NCBI GenBank assembly: GCA_947488615.1
Contig: CANKZU010000004.1
Location: 202,411-266,410, forward strand
DNA: 64,000 nt
From: an uncultured Aurantimonas sp.
GTDB lineage: Bacteria > Pseudomonadota > Alphaproteobacteria > Rhizobiales > Rhizobiaceae
Direction of reading: 5' to 3'
Shown piece by piece: positions 25,547 through 35,068 of the stretch (the first letter of the stretch is position 1; the number at the start of each line of letters is the position of its first letter). The notes under the pieces were generated by a model, which was not told the origin of the DNA, ran no database searches, and worked only from the letters and a program-made list of their open reading frames with translations. The translations under genes were made by a program, and so were the position numbers.

Positions 25547-26239
25547 ATGCGATCCATGCTTCGCCAAGCCCTGGCGGCAGGGCTTTTCGTCATACTGTCC
25601 GTGCCGTCTGCGGCAACCGCTCATTCAATGGACGACCTCCAGGCGCAACTCGGCGAGAACGAGCAGTATTTTGAGCCGAGAAACCAGCCCGCGCCCGACT
25701 TTTCGCTTCAGGACGGGGCGGGAAATACGGTGCGCCTCAAGGATCTTCGGGGCAAGGTCGTGGTGCTGAACTTCGTCTACACTCAGTGCCCGGATGTTTG
25801 TCCACTTCATGCCGAGACAATCGCTCGCGTGCAGAAGATGGTGAATATCACCCCAATGAAGAACCGCGTGACTTTCGTCACGGTGACCACCGATCCGGTC
25901 CGCGACACACCCGAGATTCTCCGAAGCTACGGCGATGATCATGGGCTTGAGCCGTCAAACTGGCGGTTTCTCACCAGCGGACCGGACCGACCGGAACAGA
26001 CTCGCAAGCTAGCGGAGGCCTTCGGTCACAAGTTCAAAGTGACGGAGGATGGCCTTCAGCTCCACGGCATCGTGACCCACGTCATCGACCAGAACGGCGT
26101 GTGGCGCGGAAATTTCCACGGCCTGGATTTCCAGCCGATCAACCTCGTCAGCTTCGTCAACGCACTGACCAACGACCGGGATCTGCACGACAAGGCCGCA
26201 GCTCCCTCCTGGTGGACGACGTTCCGTTCGCTGTTCTGA
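25547..26239 (+). CDS. SCO1/SenC-family copper chaperone
   Basis: Periplasmic thioredoxin-like protein that delivers copper to cytochrome oxidase or manages thiols. It has 230 residues with a signal peptide (cleavage near ATAHS). The copper motif CPDVC is present (YTQCPDVCPLHAETI) and the distant His ligand is probably in LHGIVTHVID. TVTTDPVRDTPEIL is typical of the family. AGGAAACCCAG precedes the ATG. It heads a run with a BNR-repeat protein and a Met-rich peptide. No oxidase genes are nearby, which suggests a copper-handling rather than oxidase-operon role. Confidence 0.92.
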   Translation: MRSMLRQALAAGLFVILSVPSAATAHSMDDLQAQLGENEQYFEPRNQPAPDFSLQDGAGNTVRLKDLRGKVVVLNFVYTQCPDVCPLHAETIARVQKMVNITPMKNRVTFVTVTTDPVRDTPEILRSYGDDHGLEPSNWRFLTSGPDRPEQTRKLAEAFGHKFKVTEDGLQLHGIVTHVIDQNGVWRGNFHGLDFQPINLVSFVNALTNDRDLHDKAAAPSWWTTFRSLF

Positions 26240-26273
26240 CTTCATCTCCCTACAACCAGAAATAGGAAATCCA

Positions 26274-27134
26274 ATGAAAAACCGCACCACACTCCTCCTC
26301 GCCATCGCCGCCGTGGCCGTGGCAGGCTCCGGCTGGTCGAGCAGCCAGGCCCAGAGCATGCCGATCGCCGAGGTCTCTCATATCCATGGCATCGCAGTGA
26401 ATCTGTCCGACCCCTCCCAGCTCTATCTCGCGACCCACGACGGCGTGTTCCTCACCTCTGCGGACGGCACGGCCGAGCAGGTGTCGAGCAATACAGACGA
26501 CTATATGAGCTTCACCTCGCATCCCTCCGACGCGAACACCTTTTTCGCGAGCGGTCACCCAAAGACTGGCGGCAATTCGGGCTTTCTGGTGTCGCGTGAC
26601 CGCGCCCGTTCCTGGGAACAGGTCTCCCCAGGCTTCAACGGCCCCGTCGACTTCCACGCCATGACCGTCAGCCCCGCCGATCCGAACGTGCTCTACGGCC
26701 TTTACGGCGAGATCCAGACCAGCGCGGACGGCGGCAAGACCTGGGAGGTGGTCGGCGCACCGCCCGCCGACATCTATGGCTTGGCGGCGTCGGTCTCAGA
26801 TCCGCAAATGGTCTACGCGGCCACCGGCCAGGGCGTTATGGTCAGTCGCGATGGCGCCAAGACCTGGGAGCCGAGCGGGCCTGCCGGGCAGCCGGCGAGT
26901 TTCGTCAAAGCAGCACCGGACGGCACCGTCTACGCCTTCGTGGTCGGCTCCGGCCTTGTCCATCTGGCCGAAGCCACCAGCGATTGGGAACCGATCACCG
27001 ACCGCTTCGGCGATCGTGTCCTCATCCATTTCGCCGCCGATCCGAGCAATCCCGACAATCTCTTCGCCGTGACCCAGCACAGCGAGGTGATCGTCAGCGC
27101 GGACGGCGGCAAGAGCTGGAAGCCGCTCGGCTGA
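26274..27134 (+). CDS. Exported BNR/sialidase-like beta-propeller protein
   Basis: A 286-residue protein with a signal peptide (cleavage near SQAQS). Short repeats of the BNR type are visible (VFLTSADGTA, FLVSRDRARSW, QTSADGGKTWEVV, MVSRDGAKTWEPS, VSADGGKSWKPLG), which suggests a beta-propeller. SHIHGIAVN and the TSHPSDANTF / SGHPKTGGNSGF segments recall small propeller proteins sometimes called glycosylhydrolases and found beside copper-resistance genes. No catalytic residues can be assigned. It follows the SCO gene by 34 bases. Confidence 0.8.
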   Translation: MKNRTTLLLAIAAVAVAGSGWSSSQAQSMPIAEVSHIHGIAVNLSDPSQLYLATHDGVFLTSADGTAEQVSSNTDDYMSFTSHPSDANTFFASGHPKTGGNSGFLVSRDRARSWEQVSPGFNGPVDFHAMTVSPADPNVLYGLYGEIQTSADGGKTWEVVGAPPADIYGLAASVSDPQMVYAATGQGVMVSRDGAKTWEPSGPAGQPASFVKAAPDGTVYAFVVGSGLVHLAEATSDWEPITDRFGDRVLIHFAADPSNPDNLFAVTQHSEVIVSADGGKSWKPLG

Positions 27135-27180
27135 ACCACGCGCGCGCTTTCGCGACAAACTTCCTCCTAGGGAGCGAAAT

Positions 27181-27303
27181 ATGACAGCCGACATGAATGG
27201 AATGGGCTGGATGATGGGCGGTATGGGCCTCTGGGCCCTCCTCCTCCTCGTCCTCGTGATCCTCGCGATCGCCGGGCTGGTGAAGTACCTACGACGTCCG
27301 TAG
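27181..27303 (+). CDS. 40-residue Met-rich single-helix membrane peptide
   Basis: The reading frame runs from ATG 27181 to TAG 27303 and gives a 40-residue peptide. AGGGAGCGAAAT precedes the start, a strong ribosome site. The N-terminus is Met/Gly-rich (MTADMNGMGWMMGGMG), followed by one hydrophobic helix (LWALLLLVLVILAIAGLV) and a basic end KYLRRP. Met-rich motifs commonly bind Cu(I), in keeping with the SCO neighbour. It is 46 bases after the BNR gene and probably in the same operon. Confidence 0.72.
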   Translation: MTADMNGMGWMMGGMGLWALLLLVLVILAIAGLVKYLRRP

Positions 27304-27316
27304 CCGATAGGTGCGA

Positions 27317-27344
27317 CCGGTGCCGCGGATGATTGCGGCACCGG
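27317..27344. terminator. Inverted repeat between convergent genes, probable terminator
   Basis: A perfect 10-bp stem (CCGGTGCCGC with GCGGCACCGG) and an 8-base loop lie between the Met-rich peptide gene and the convergent SDR gene. No T run follows on either strand, so termination by this element alone is uncertain. Confidence 0.5.
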
Positions 27345-27375
27345 AACGAATGGGGAGTCTGGGGACGGCCCCGCC

Positions 27376-28161
27376 TTATCCCATGAACTGACCGCCATTC
27401 ACCTCGATCACCTGTCCGGTGATGTAGCCCGACAGCTCCGGGCTGGCGAGAAACAGATACGCCGCAGCGCAATCCTCTGCGGTGCCGAGGCGCTGCATCG
27501 GAATCGTCGCTGCCGTCGCCTCGAGCTTTTCCGGCGTCGAATAGCGGCGATGAAAATCGGTCATGATCGTGCCGGGGGAGACCGCGTTGACGCGGATCTT
27601 GTCCGGCGCGAGTTCCTTGGCGAGCGCCCGTGTCCAGGTCGAGATAAAGGCCTTGGAGGCCGAATAGAGCGAGGAGCCGGGGCTGCCGCCGATCGTCGCC
27701 GCGACCGAAGAGGTGTTGACGATCGCGGGGGCTTCGGCGGCCTTCAGCGCCGGAAGAAGCTTCGTCGTCAACGCCACGACGGATCGGACGTTCAGGTCGA
27801 GGACGTGATCGTATTGCGCCCGGTCGACGTCACCCGCCGCGACCCGCCCCCCCATCGTGCCAGCATTGTTGACCAGAACGTCGATCCGGCCATCGACTTT
27901 GGCGAGAATAGCCTCAGCCAGACGCTCGCCTCCGTCCGGGTCGGCCAGATCGGCGGTCAGCAGCGTCAGGCGCGCACGATCCTCGGCGGGCAGGCCGGCC
28001 AGTAAATCCTTCTCCGCATGTTCGAGGCTGCGTCCAGCATGGGCGACGACATCGGCGCCCGCCGCCAAAAACGCGCGCGTGGCCGCCGCGCCGATGCCGC
28101 GTCCCGCGCCGGTGACGACCACGGTCTTTCGGGCGAAGAGCGCTTGATCGAAGCCATTCAT
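27376..28161 (-). CDS. Short-chain dehydrogenase/reductase (SDR)
   Basis: NAD(P)-dependent oxidoreductase of the classical SDR type, 261 residues. It has the cofactor motif TGAGRGIG, NNAG at the end of the fourth strand, and the catalytic Ser/Tyr/Lys set in NTSSVAATIG and YSASKAF. PGTIMTDF and VIEVNGGQ complete the family pattern. FabG-like or sugar/alcohol dehydrogenase roles are both possible. It lies just downstream of the DUF423 gene (22 bases), perhaps as the tail of the Mrp transcript. Confidence 0.9.
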   Translation of the reverse strand: MNGFDQALFARKTVVVTGAGRGIGAAATRAFLAAGADVVAHAGRSLEHAEKDLLAGLPAEDRARLTLLTADLADPDGGERLAEAILAKVDGRIDVLVNNAGTMGGRVAAGDVDRAQYDHVLDLNVRSVVALTTKLLPALKAAEAPAIVNTSSVAATIGGSPGSSLYSASKAFISTWTRALAKELAPDKIRVNAVSPGTIMTDFHRRYSTPEKLEATAATIPMQRLGTAEDCAAAYLFLASPELSGYITGQVIEVNGGQFMG

Positions 28162-28183
28162 GGGGATCCCTCCAGTTTCGATT

Positions 28184-28564
28184 TCATCGTGCTGGCGGCG
28201 TCGACCGCCGCCGTGCCATTCCTACGGCGATACCGGCAATTGCCGTCACCAGCCACGCGCCGATCAGGATCATACCCCCAAGCGGCGCGGCATTGGCGAA
28301 CAAACGCTCGCCCCACAACACGCGCGCCGCCAGATCGCCGGAAAACAGCAGCGTCCCGGCAATGATCAGTACGCCTGCGATGGCCGATAGGCGCGGCATC
28401 GCCGGACGCAACGCAGTCAGCGCCAGCAATGCCGGCGCATGAACCAGCGCGATTGCCGCCGCGATGGCGACAAGCCGTGTGTCGCCGCCGTGGGCGGCCA
28501 TGGCAGCGCCAGCCACTCCGGCCGCGCCGAAAAGGCCTGAAAAAACGATCAGCAGCGCTGTCAC
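28184..28564 (-). CDS. DUF423 small membrane protein
   Basis: A 126-residue protein with four predicted helices, starting VTALLIVFSGLFGAAGVAGA and containing AAHGGD, ALVHAPALLAL and the PLGGMILIGAWL end typical of DUF423 (YwdK/YgdD-like). Function is unknown in the family. I chose the GTG at 28564, which gives the usual length; the longer open frame would overlap mrpG with a basic tail. It follows the Mrp operon by 28 bases and may be co-transcribed. Confidence 0.82.
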   Translation of the reverse strand: MTALLIVFSGLFGAAGVAGAAMAAHGGDTRLVAIAAAIALVHAPALLALTALRPAMPRLSAIAGVLIIAGTLLFSGDLAARVLWGERLFANAAPLGGMILIGAWLVTAIAGIAVGMARRRSTPPAR

Positions 28565-28592
28565 GCGGCGTCCGTGAATCGCGCGAGCGGCA

Positions 28593-28994
28593 TTACCGGC
28601 TCTCGCCGATGCCGGTGACCGGCTCCTGCGGCGGCGGCGCTTCCGCAACTCCCAAGGTTGGATCGACAGGAGGCATCTCGTCGAGGACGGAGCCCTCCCA
28701 CATCCGATAGCCCACCGAATAGGAGGCCTTGGCCAGGAGATGCGCCGAGATTGGCGCGGTCAACAGGAAAAACGCGACGGCGGCGAGCGCCCTGAGCACC
28801 ACCGGCGTCTCGTCCGCGGTGAGTGCGAGGGCGATCAGCAGCATGGCCGAGCCAACCGAGCCCGCCTTCGAGGCGGCGTGCATCCGCGTGTAGATATCCG
28901 GCAGGCGCAGAATGCCGAGCGCGGCAACGGCAGCGAAAGCGGAGCCCGCAAGGAGCAGGAGACTCGCAACGATCATGACAAGATCCGCGATCAT
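28593..28994 (-). CDS. mnhG: Mrp Na+/H+ antiporter subunit G
   Basis: Small membrane subunit of the multi-subunit cation/proton antiporter, 133 residues, with three helices and the family segment [24 protein letters not shown]. The last 30 residues are a soluble Pro-rich tail. Its start overlaps the mnhF stop (ATGA). Last Mrp gene. Confidence 0.93.
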   Translation of the reverse strand: MIADLVMIVASLLLLAGSAFAAVAALGILRLPDIYTRMHAASKAGSVGSAMLLIALALTADETPVVLRALAAVAFFLLTAPISAHLLAKASYSVGYRMWEGSVLDEMPPVDPTLGVAEAPPPQEPVTGIGESR

Positions 28995-29362
28995 GTCGGC
29001 TCGCCTCCCCGGATTGTCTTTGCGGCGGTTCGGCGGTTGCCGGTCTCTAACTGCTCTATCCGTTCTTCCTCGGTCTTGCCCCGTGCCATGATGAATCGCG
29101 CCAAGGCGACGGTCGCGAGAAAGCCGACGAGGCCGAGGGCGATCGCGATGTCGATATAGAGTGTGAAGCCGGTATCGATGCCGATGACCGCGATGAAGCC
29201 GATCGCGACGCTGGTCAGCATGTCGAGACCGAGCACCCGGTCGGGCAGCGTCGGTCCCATGACGATCCGGGTGACGGTGATCAGAAAGGCGACGCTCAGC
29301 ACCACCAGGGAGACCGTGAGAGAGATATCGAGAAGCCAGAGGGCGAAGTCATGAAGGCTCAT
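28991..29362 (-). CDS. mnhF: Mrp Na+/H+ antiporter subunit F
   Basis: Small membrane subunit with three helices, 123 residues; [18 protein letters not shown] is the signature segment. A charged C-terminal tail of about 30 residues follows. Overlaps mnhE and mnhG by ATGA at both ends, so the subunits are probably made in step. Confidence 0.93.
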   Translation of the reverse strand: MSLHDFALWLLDISLTVSLVVLSVAFLITVTRIVMGPTLPDRVLGLDMLTSVAIGFIAVIGIDTGFTLYIDIAIALGLVGFLATVALARFIMARGKTEEERIEQLETGNRRTAAKTIRGGEPT

Positions 29363-29832
29363 CGAAACGCCTCCATGATTTTGCGCTCGAAACCGCCGGC
29401 GATATCCGCCTTGGTGGCTTCGGGATCGGAGCAGTCGATCGCGTGGACGTAGAGGGTGGAGCGATCCTCCGAGACGTCAACGGAGAGGGTGCCGGGCGTC
29501 AGCGTGATCATATTGGCCAAGAGCGTGATCTCGAAGTCGCGGTCGACTTTTAGCGGATAGGAGAAGATGCCGGGCTTGAGGTCTGGCTTCGGCGTCAGCA
29601 CCAGCACGGCCACCCGCCAGGCGGACATCAGCAGCTCGTAGACGAACAGCAGAAACAGCGTAAGGATGCGGCCGGCCCGGCCAACATAGCCGACGGTGCC
29701 GACCTGCTCGCGGATCAGATACAACGCCGCCGCGCCCAGCACGAAGCCGAGGACGAGGTTGAGCAGAGTGAACGAGCCGGAGATGATCACCCAGATCAGC
29801 GCCAGGATGAGGTTGAAGAGCGAGAGCCTCAC
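29359..29832 (-). CDS. mnhE: Mrp Na+/H+ antiporter subunit E
   Basis: Membrane subunit of 157 residues: two N-terminal helices ([32 protein letters not shown]), then the typical [25 protein letters not shown] region. The real start is the GTG at 29832, overlapping the mnhD stop as GTGA; the frame is open further upstream only as a shadow of mnhD. Confidence 0.92.
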   Translation of the reverse strand: MRLSLFNLILALIWVIISGSFTLLNLVLGFVLGAAALYLIREQVGTVGYVGRAGRILTLFLLFVYELLMSAWRVAVLVLTPKPDLKPGIFSYPLKVDRDFEITLLANMITLTPGTLSVDVSEDRSTLYVHAIDCSDPEATKADIAGGFERKIMEAFR

Positions 29833-31487
29833 GATCCGCCTCCGAAGACCGAGGAGAGATAGGCCGCCGGATCGATGACGCCCGCCGCCGCGCCGTCGGT
29901 CAACTGCGCTAGCCACTCCGGCCACACGCCGGCGGCGATGACGAAGCTGATGAGCCCGAGCATCGGAACCAGCGAAAGGGCCCTGCCCGGTCCGGGCGCC
30001 CGGAACGTCTCGGCCTCGATGCGCGCGACCTCGCTCTCGCTGGCCACGCCCTGAATCGACGGCAGCGGCCGCCAGAAGGCCAGCGCGAAGACACGCGCGC
30101 TGGCGACGGTCAGCAGGAAGCCGGACACAAGGATCGTGCCAGCCAGCCACGGCATGTCGGCGGTAATCGTCGCTCGGACCAGCGCGACCTTCGGCCAGAA
30201 ACCGGAAAAGGGCGGCAGGCCGGACACCGCGAACAGCAGCACCAGCACCAAAGCCGCGAACAGCGGGTGCCTGCGCCATAGCCCGCCCATCTCCGCCAGC
30301 GAGGACGAACCGGCCAGGAACGCCGCGGTTCCGGCCGCCAGATAGAGCCCGGTCATGACGACGATCGAGTGGAGGGCGTAGTAGATCGAGCCGGACAGCC
30401 CCGTTTGCAGCACGCCGGCCGCCGGCGCCGGATCGACTGCCGAAAGAGCGCCGGAAACGGCGGTCATCGAGGGCACCGCCAGCCCCGCGAGAATCGTGCC
30501 GATGCCGGCGATGACGACGTAGTTCAGCAGCCGCCGGAGATCGGTCTGCGCTAGCGCGCCGAGTGCCCCGACGAGCATGGTCAATCCGGCGATCCAGGCG
30601 ATTACCGGTGCAAGGCCGGCCCGCTCCGGCGGAAACAGCATCAGCAGCACCCGGATCATCGCGTAGACGCCGACCTTGGTCAAAAGGCCGGCGAACAAAG
30701 CCGACACCACGAAGCGCGGCGTGTGGTAGGAAGCGGGTAGCCAGGAATTGAGCGGAAACGCCGCGGCCTTCAGCGAAAACGCGACGAGATAGAGAACAGC
30801 CAGGGTGTAGACAGCGCCGTCGTCGGGCATGGCGGCGGCCTTTGCGGCGATATCGGCCATGTTGAGCGTGCCGAAGATGCCATAGAGGTAGCCGGTGGTG
30901 ATCAGGAACAGTGTCGTGCCGACGAGATTGAGCATGCAGTATTTCGTCGCGCCGTCGAGCTGTTCGTGCTCGGAGCCGAGGATCAAGAGCCCGAACGAGC
31001 CGATCAGAAGCACCTCGAACCAGACATAGAGGTTGAAGATGTCGCCGGTCAGAAAGGCGCCCGAGACACCGCCCATCATCAGGAACAGAAACGGATAGAA
31101 GCCGTAGCGTCGTTCGGTCGCGCTGATCGATGCCACGGCGTAGATCGCGCAGGCGAGCGCCACGAAACCGGCGACGGTAACGAACAGCGCACCCATCAGA
31201 TCGACAGTGAAGGCAATGCCGAAGGGCGGTTTCCAGCCGCTCATCATCATCGTCTGCGGTCCCTCCCCGGCGACCTTGAGGAGGAGCGCGACATCAATGC
31301 CGAAGAGAAGCACGAAGCCGGGGATTGCCAGCCACGGATGCCAGTCGATGCGTTTCCGCAGCATCAGCAGTCCGGCACCAAAAATGAAGCAGGTTACGAC
31401 CGGCAGCACGATAAGATAGTCGGACGCCGCGACCGCGCCCTTCACCATGGCTTCGGCCTTGAGAACCTCGATGCTTCCGATAGCCAT
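29829..31487 (-). CDS. mnhD: Mrp Na+/H+ antiporter subunit D
   Basis: Proton-translocating membrane subunit related to NuoM/N of complex I, 552 residues and about 14 helices. Key parts are YVWFEVLLIGSFGLL with the conserved Glu, LKAAAFPLNSWLPASYHT with the conserved Lys, and GVYAMIRV. The first 10-15 residues are not strongly conserved, and ATG at residue 14 is an alternative start. Begins 6 bases after mnhC. Confidence 0.94.
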   Translation of the reverse strand: MAIGSIEVLKAEAMVKGAVAASDYLIVLPVVTCFIFGAGLLMLRKRIDWHPWLAIPGFVLLFGIDVALLLKVAGEGPQTMMMSGWKPPFGIAFTVDLMGALFVTVAGFVALACAIYAVASISATERRYGFYPFLFLMMGGVSGAFLTGDIFNLYVWFEVLLIGSFGLLILGSEHEQLDGATKYCMLNLVGTTLFLITTGYLYGIFGTLNMADIAAKAAAMPDDGAVYTLAVLYLVAFSLKAAAFPLNSWLPASYHTPRFVVSALFAGLLTKVGVYAMIRVLLMLFPPERAGLAPVIAWIAGLTMLVGALGALAQTDLRRLLNYVVIAGIGTILAGLAVPSMTAVSGALSAVDPAPAAGVLQTGLSGSIYYALHSIVVMTGLYLAAGTAAFLAGSSSLAEMGGLWRRHPLFAALVLVLLFAVSGLPPFSGFWPKVALVRATITADMPWLAGTILVSGFLLTVASARVFALAFWRPLPSIQGVASESEVARIEAETFRAPGPGRALSLVPMLGLISFVIAAGVWPEWLAQLTDGAAAGVIDPAAYLSSVFGGGS

Positions 31488-31493
31488 GGTCAG

Positions 31494-31871
31494 TCAGTAG
31501 CCGAGGGGCGGCAGCCCCTGGTCCTTGGGTTCGGCGAGGCGCATCTCGTCAGTGTTGTCGGTGTTAATATCCTGATAGGCACGATAGGCCAGCACCAGCA
31601 GGAAGGCGAAGAAGGAGAAGGAGATGACGATCGCGGTCAGGATCAACGCCTGCGGCAGCGGATTGGCGATCGCGATTTCCGGTATCTTGAGATCATCGGG
31701 AATGATCGGCGGTGCGATCGGTCCGATGCGCCCGGCGGTGAAGATCAACAGATTGACGCCGTTGCCGAGCAGGACGACGCCAAGCAGCATGCGGATGATG
31801 TGCTTCGACAAGAGCAGGTAGAGCGATGTGCCGAACAGGCAGGCGACGACGAAGCTGAGCGCGGTTTCCAT
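31494..31871 (-). CDS. mnhC: Mrp Na+/H+ antiporter subunit C
   Basis: NuoK-like three-helix subunit, 125 residues. [20 protein letters not shown] opens the protein; LGVVLLGNGVNLLIF and PLPQALILTAIVISF are diagnostic, including the buried Glu-equivalent region. The start at 31871 shares one base with the mnhB stop (TGATG). Confidence 0.93.
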   Translation of the reverse strand: METALSFVVACLFGTSLYLLLSKHIIRMLLGVVLLGNGVNLLIFTAGRIGPIAPPIIPDDLKIPEIAIANPLPQALILTAIVISFSFFAFLLVLAYRAYQDINTDNTDEMRLAEPKDQGLPPLGY

Positions 31872-32290
31872 CAGTCGCTCTCCCTCTCTTCGAGGGCCAG
31901 GGCGATGGAACTGATCGCTCCGACGACGACGAGATAGACGCCGATGTCGAAGAAAAGCGGCGTCGAAAGGCCGACATCGCCGCCAAGGATCGCCGGAAAC
32001 GCCCATAGGCCGGTCAGGAACTTGGCGCCGACGAAGAGCGACGCCACGCCGGACAAGACCGCCATCATCAGGCCGCTCGCCGCGATCGCCATCGGATGGA
32101 AATACAAAGCGCGGCGGACCGGCGCGACGCCGCAGGCGATGCCGTAGATGGCGAAGGCGGACGCGGCGATCAGCCCGCCGATGAAGCCACCGCCGGGCTC
32201 GTTGTGCCCGCGCAGCAGCACGAAGATCGAAAACAGCACCATCAAGGTCGTCAGATAGGGAGTGGTGAAACGGAAGATGATCGTCCTCAT
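31871..32290 (-). CDS. mnhB: Mrp Na+/H+ antiporter subunit B
   Basis: Membrane subunit of 139 residues with four helices; [17 protein letters not shown] and [16 protein letters not shown] are the signature segments. The start ATG 32290 overlaps the mnhA stop (ATGA). The open frame further upstream is a shadow of mnhA. Confidence 0.93.
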   Translation of the reverse strand: MRTIIFRFTTPYLTTLMVLFSIFVLLRGHNEPGGGFIGGLIAASAFAIYGIACGVAPVRRALYFHPMAIAASGLMMAVLSGVASLFVGAKFLTGLWAFPAILGGDVGLSTPLFFDIGVYLVVVGAISSIALALEERESD

Positions 32291-34644
32291 GGCGTCTGCT
32301 CCGTCGGATCGGGGTAACGCTCGCCCTTGCGCCCCACCCTGACGCGGATCAGCGCCAGAATGGCGAGGCCGGCCGTCATGACGACGGCGATCTCGCCCAT
32401 CGTGTCGATACCGCGGAAATCGACAAGAATGACGTTCACGATGTTGCGGCCGTGGGCGATCGTGTAGCTGTAGCGCTCGAAGAAATCCGACAGCGAGGCG
32501 TCGAAGGGACGCTGGGTCACCGCCAGCAGGAACAGGCCGAAGCCGGCTCCGCCCGCCATCGCCAGCACCGCGTCCGGCAGGGACTCGCGCAGTGGCCGGT
32601 GATCCGCCGCGGATAGCCGAAGCCGGGTCATCACCAGGGCCAGGATGACCACCGACAGCGTTTCGACCATGAATTGCGTGAAGGACAAATCCGGCGCGCC
32701 GAGCAGCATGAAGATGAGCGCCACCGCGAAGCCCTGAATGCCCAGGGAAACAATGGCGGTCAGGCGGTTCTTGGCGATGACAACGGCAAAGATGCCGAGG
32801 ACCACGAGCCCGAGAACGGTCCATTCGTAGAAGGCCAGCGTGGGGAAGTCCGGCATGGCCGGAAAGGCATCCATATAGATCATCGGTCCGAACAGCGCCG
32901 CGACGATCAGGATGACCGTCACCGTCATGTAGATGTCGAGGCGGCCCGATTGCAGGAAAGCGGTGATCGCGAACGCCCCGCGCAAAAGCCCTCGCATCGC
33001 CTGGTCGAACCCCTTGTCCGGACCCCAGCCAATCGCGGCGAGAAGACTGGCGAGGCCGGAGCGGAGCCGCGCCGCGAAGAGATAAAGGACGATGCCGAGC
33101 GCGATAGTCAGCAGCGACAGCAGGAAGGCAAGGTTCAGATGCGGCACCCAGCCGATCTCGATCGCAACCGGTTTACCCAACGCGGCCGAGGCCATCGGGC
33201 TGGAGAAATTGGCGTGATAGGCGCCGTAGAACAGCGCGCCGAGGAGACCGAGGACGCCGAGGGTCAAGGGACCGAGCCAGATCGTCGGAGCTCCCTCGTG
33301 AGGATGATGGATCGTCTCCGGCATCCGGCCGACGAAGGGCTTCAGCGCCACGACGAAGGCGGCAGCGAACATCAGCGCGTTGCCGGCGATCGCCGCGAGC
33401 ATCAGCGCGATGTGATAGGCGTCGCCATGTTCGAGGGCATAATAGATCTCCTCCTTGGCGAGGAAGCCGACGAAGGGCGTGATCCCGCCCATCGACAGGG
33501 CGCAGAGCATCGCCGCAGCGAAGGTGATCGGCATCGCCCGGGCGAGCCCGCCGAGATGGTCGATTTCGCGCGTATGCGCCCCGTGGTCGATCGATCCCGC
33601 GACCATGAACAGGCCGCCCTTGAACAGCGAATGGGCAATCAGATAGAGCACCGCGCCGGTGATCGCGGCCTCGGTGCCGACGCCGATCAGCATGACCAGC
33701 AGGCCGAGCGAGGCAACGGTCGTATAGGCGAGCGTGATCTTGATGTCGCTGGCGCGAATCGCCAGCAACGCCCCGACGACCAGCGTCACCGCGCCGAACA
33801 GCGGCAGGATCGTCGTCCACAGCGCGGTATCGCCCAAGGCCGGATGGAAGCGCAGCAGCAGATAGACGCCGGCCTTCACCATCGTGGCGGAATGCAGATA
33901 GGCCGAGACCGGCGTCGGCGCTTCCATGGCGTTGGGCAGCCAGACGTGGAACGGCATCTGCGCCGATTTGGTGAAGGCGCCAGCGAGCACGAGAATCAGG
34001 ATCGGCACGTAAAAACTGCTGTCGCGCAACACATCGCCGGCGGCGAGCACCTCACTCATCGAGGACAGGCCGAGCAATTCGCGGATCACGATCAGGCCAG
34101 CGAGCAGCGCCAGCCCCCCGCCACCGGTGATGACCAACGCCTGAATCGCGCCGCGCCGGGCCGCCTCGCGATGGTGGTCGAAGCCGATCAAAAGGAACGA
34201 GGTGATCGACGTCAGTTCCCAATAGACGAACAGAGTGATGAGATCGTCGGCCACGACGAGGCCCAGCATCGCCCCCATGAACATCAGGATGAACGAGAAG
34301 AAGCGCCCCTGGTCCTGATGGCCGGCCAGGTAGCCGCCGGAATAGAGCACGATCAGCGTGCCGATGCCGGTGATCAGAAGCGCGAAGGTCGAGGACAGGC
34401 CGTCGATCCGGAAGGAAAACCGCACGTCGAACGAGGGTATCCAGTCGAACCCGAACAGCATCACGTTACCGTCGGCGACGGCCGGCAGCGCCTGCAGGAA
34501 GAACAGGAAGGCGAGTGCCGGGGCCAGCGCCAGCGGCCAACAGGCATGCTGCTTGAGAAGACGGGTAAGGATAGGAGCCAAAGCCGCGGCGATGAACGGC
34601 AGGGCAAGCGCCAAAAATCCTGTCGTTGCCTCGATACCCGTCAT
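32287..34644 (-). CDS. mnhA: Mrp Na+/H+ antiporter subunit A (long form)
   Basis: NuoL-like ion-translocating subunit, 785 residues, the long form in which the C-terminal part carries an extra MrpB-like domain. Seen are [20 protein letters not shown] with the conserved Glu, [29 protein letters not shown], and in the C-terminal part [19 protein letters not shown] and [13 protein letters not shown]. The start is uncertain among ATG 34644, 34662 and 34686; I chose 34644 (MTGIEATTG). First gene of mnhABCDEFG. The complex exports Na+ in exchange for H+ and supports pH and salt tolerance. Confidence 0.93.
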   Translation of the reverse strand: MTGIEATTGFLALALPFIAAALAPILTRLLKQHACWPLALAPALAFLFFLQALPAVADGNVMLFGFDWIPSFDVRFSFRIDGLSSTFALLITGIGTLIVLYSGGYLAGHQDQGRFFSFILMFMGAMLGLVVADDLITLFVYWELTSITSFLLIGFDHHREAARRGAIQALVITGGGGLALLAGLIVIRELLGLSSMSEVLAAGDVLRDSSFYVPILILVLAGAFTKSAQMPFHVWLPNAMEAPTPVSAYLHSATMVKAGVYLLLRFHPALGDTALWTTILPLFGAVTLVVGALLAIRASDIKITLAYTTVASLGLLVMLIGVGTEAAITGAVLYLIAHSLFKGGLFMVAGSIDHGAHTREIDHLGGLARAMPITFAAAMLCALSMGGITPFVGFLAKEEIYYALEHGDAYHIALMLAAIAGNALMFAAAFVVALKPFVGRMPETIHHPHEGAPTIWLGPLTLGVLGLLGALFYGAYHANFSSPMASAALGKPVAIEIGWVPHLNLAFLLSLLTIALGIVLYLFAARLRSGLASLLAAIGWGPDKGFDQAMRGLLRGAFAITAFLQSGRLDIYMTVTVILIVAALFGPMIYMDAFPAMPDFPTLAFYEWTVLGLVVLGIFAVVIAKNRLTAIVSLGIQGFAVALIFMLLGAPDLSFTQFMVETLSVVILALVMTRLRLSAADHRPLRESLPDAVLAMAGGAGFGLFLLAVTQRPFDASLSDFFERYSYTIAHGRNIVNVILVDFRGIDTMGEIAVVMTAGLAILALIRVRVGRKGERYPDPTEQTP

Positions 34645-35068
34645 CCGCGGCGCGTACTCCATCCCTCGCATGTCGCCACACCGCATTCGCGACGCGCCGT
34701 CCCGACTCCCTCATACGGAGAGCAGCCTTTGTGGGCAAGACTGGTTCGCCCGAAGCCTGATCCGTACTCCATTTCTATTACAGTGGTATGCCATACGCCA
34801 CAGGAAATATCTGTGGCCGCGCGAAAAATGTGATCGCGCCAATATCGCAGAGGTGAAAGTGATTCGGCCGGCCTGTATGACGCCTCCCGGGCGCCGCGCC
34901 CCACCCGGCCATGGCTCGACGGCCCGCATGGCAACCCGGAGCGTCGATGCACTGGGACCGACGCCGCGATTGGTTTGGCCTGTACGCCATTCTTCGCTAC
35001 TATTGCGTGAGACGCCCTCCTCTCTTTCCAGCGTTCGATTTCCCAGCCCTTCCCGCAAGTCAGGCCTG
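34645..35068. other. Divergent intergenic region, no gene supported
   Basis: About 420 bases between mnhA and the oligopeptidase gene. A frame on the plus strand stays open through it, but its translation is low-complexity and Arg-rich with no protein character. A relatively AT-rich part at 34760-34860 is the best place for the divergent promoters. No operator, riboswitch or terminator could be recognised. Confidence 0.6.

Noticed and set aside
32674..34833. 719-codon open frame on the plus strand opposite mnhA
   Set aside because: It is antisense to a clear Mrp subunit, and its translation is low-complexity (Arg/Gln/Asp/His-rich). It reflects third-position GC bias.
34358..35068. 237-residue N-terminal extension of oligopeptidase B
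   Set aside because: The sequence is basic low-complexity, partly antisense to mnhA, and family homology begins at 35069.
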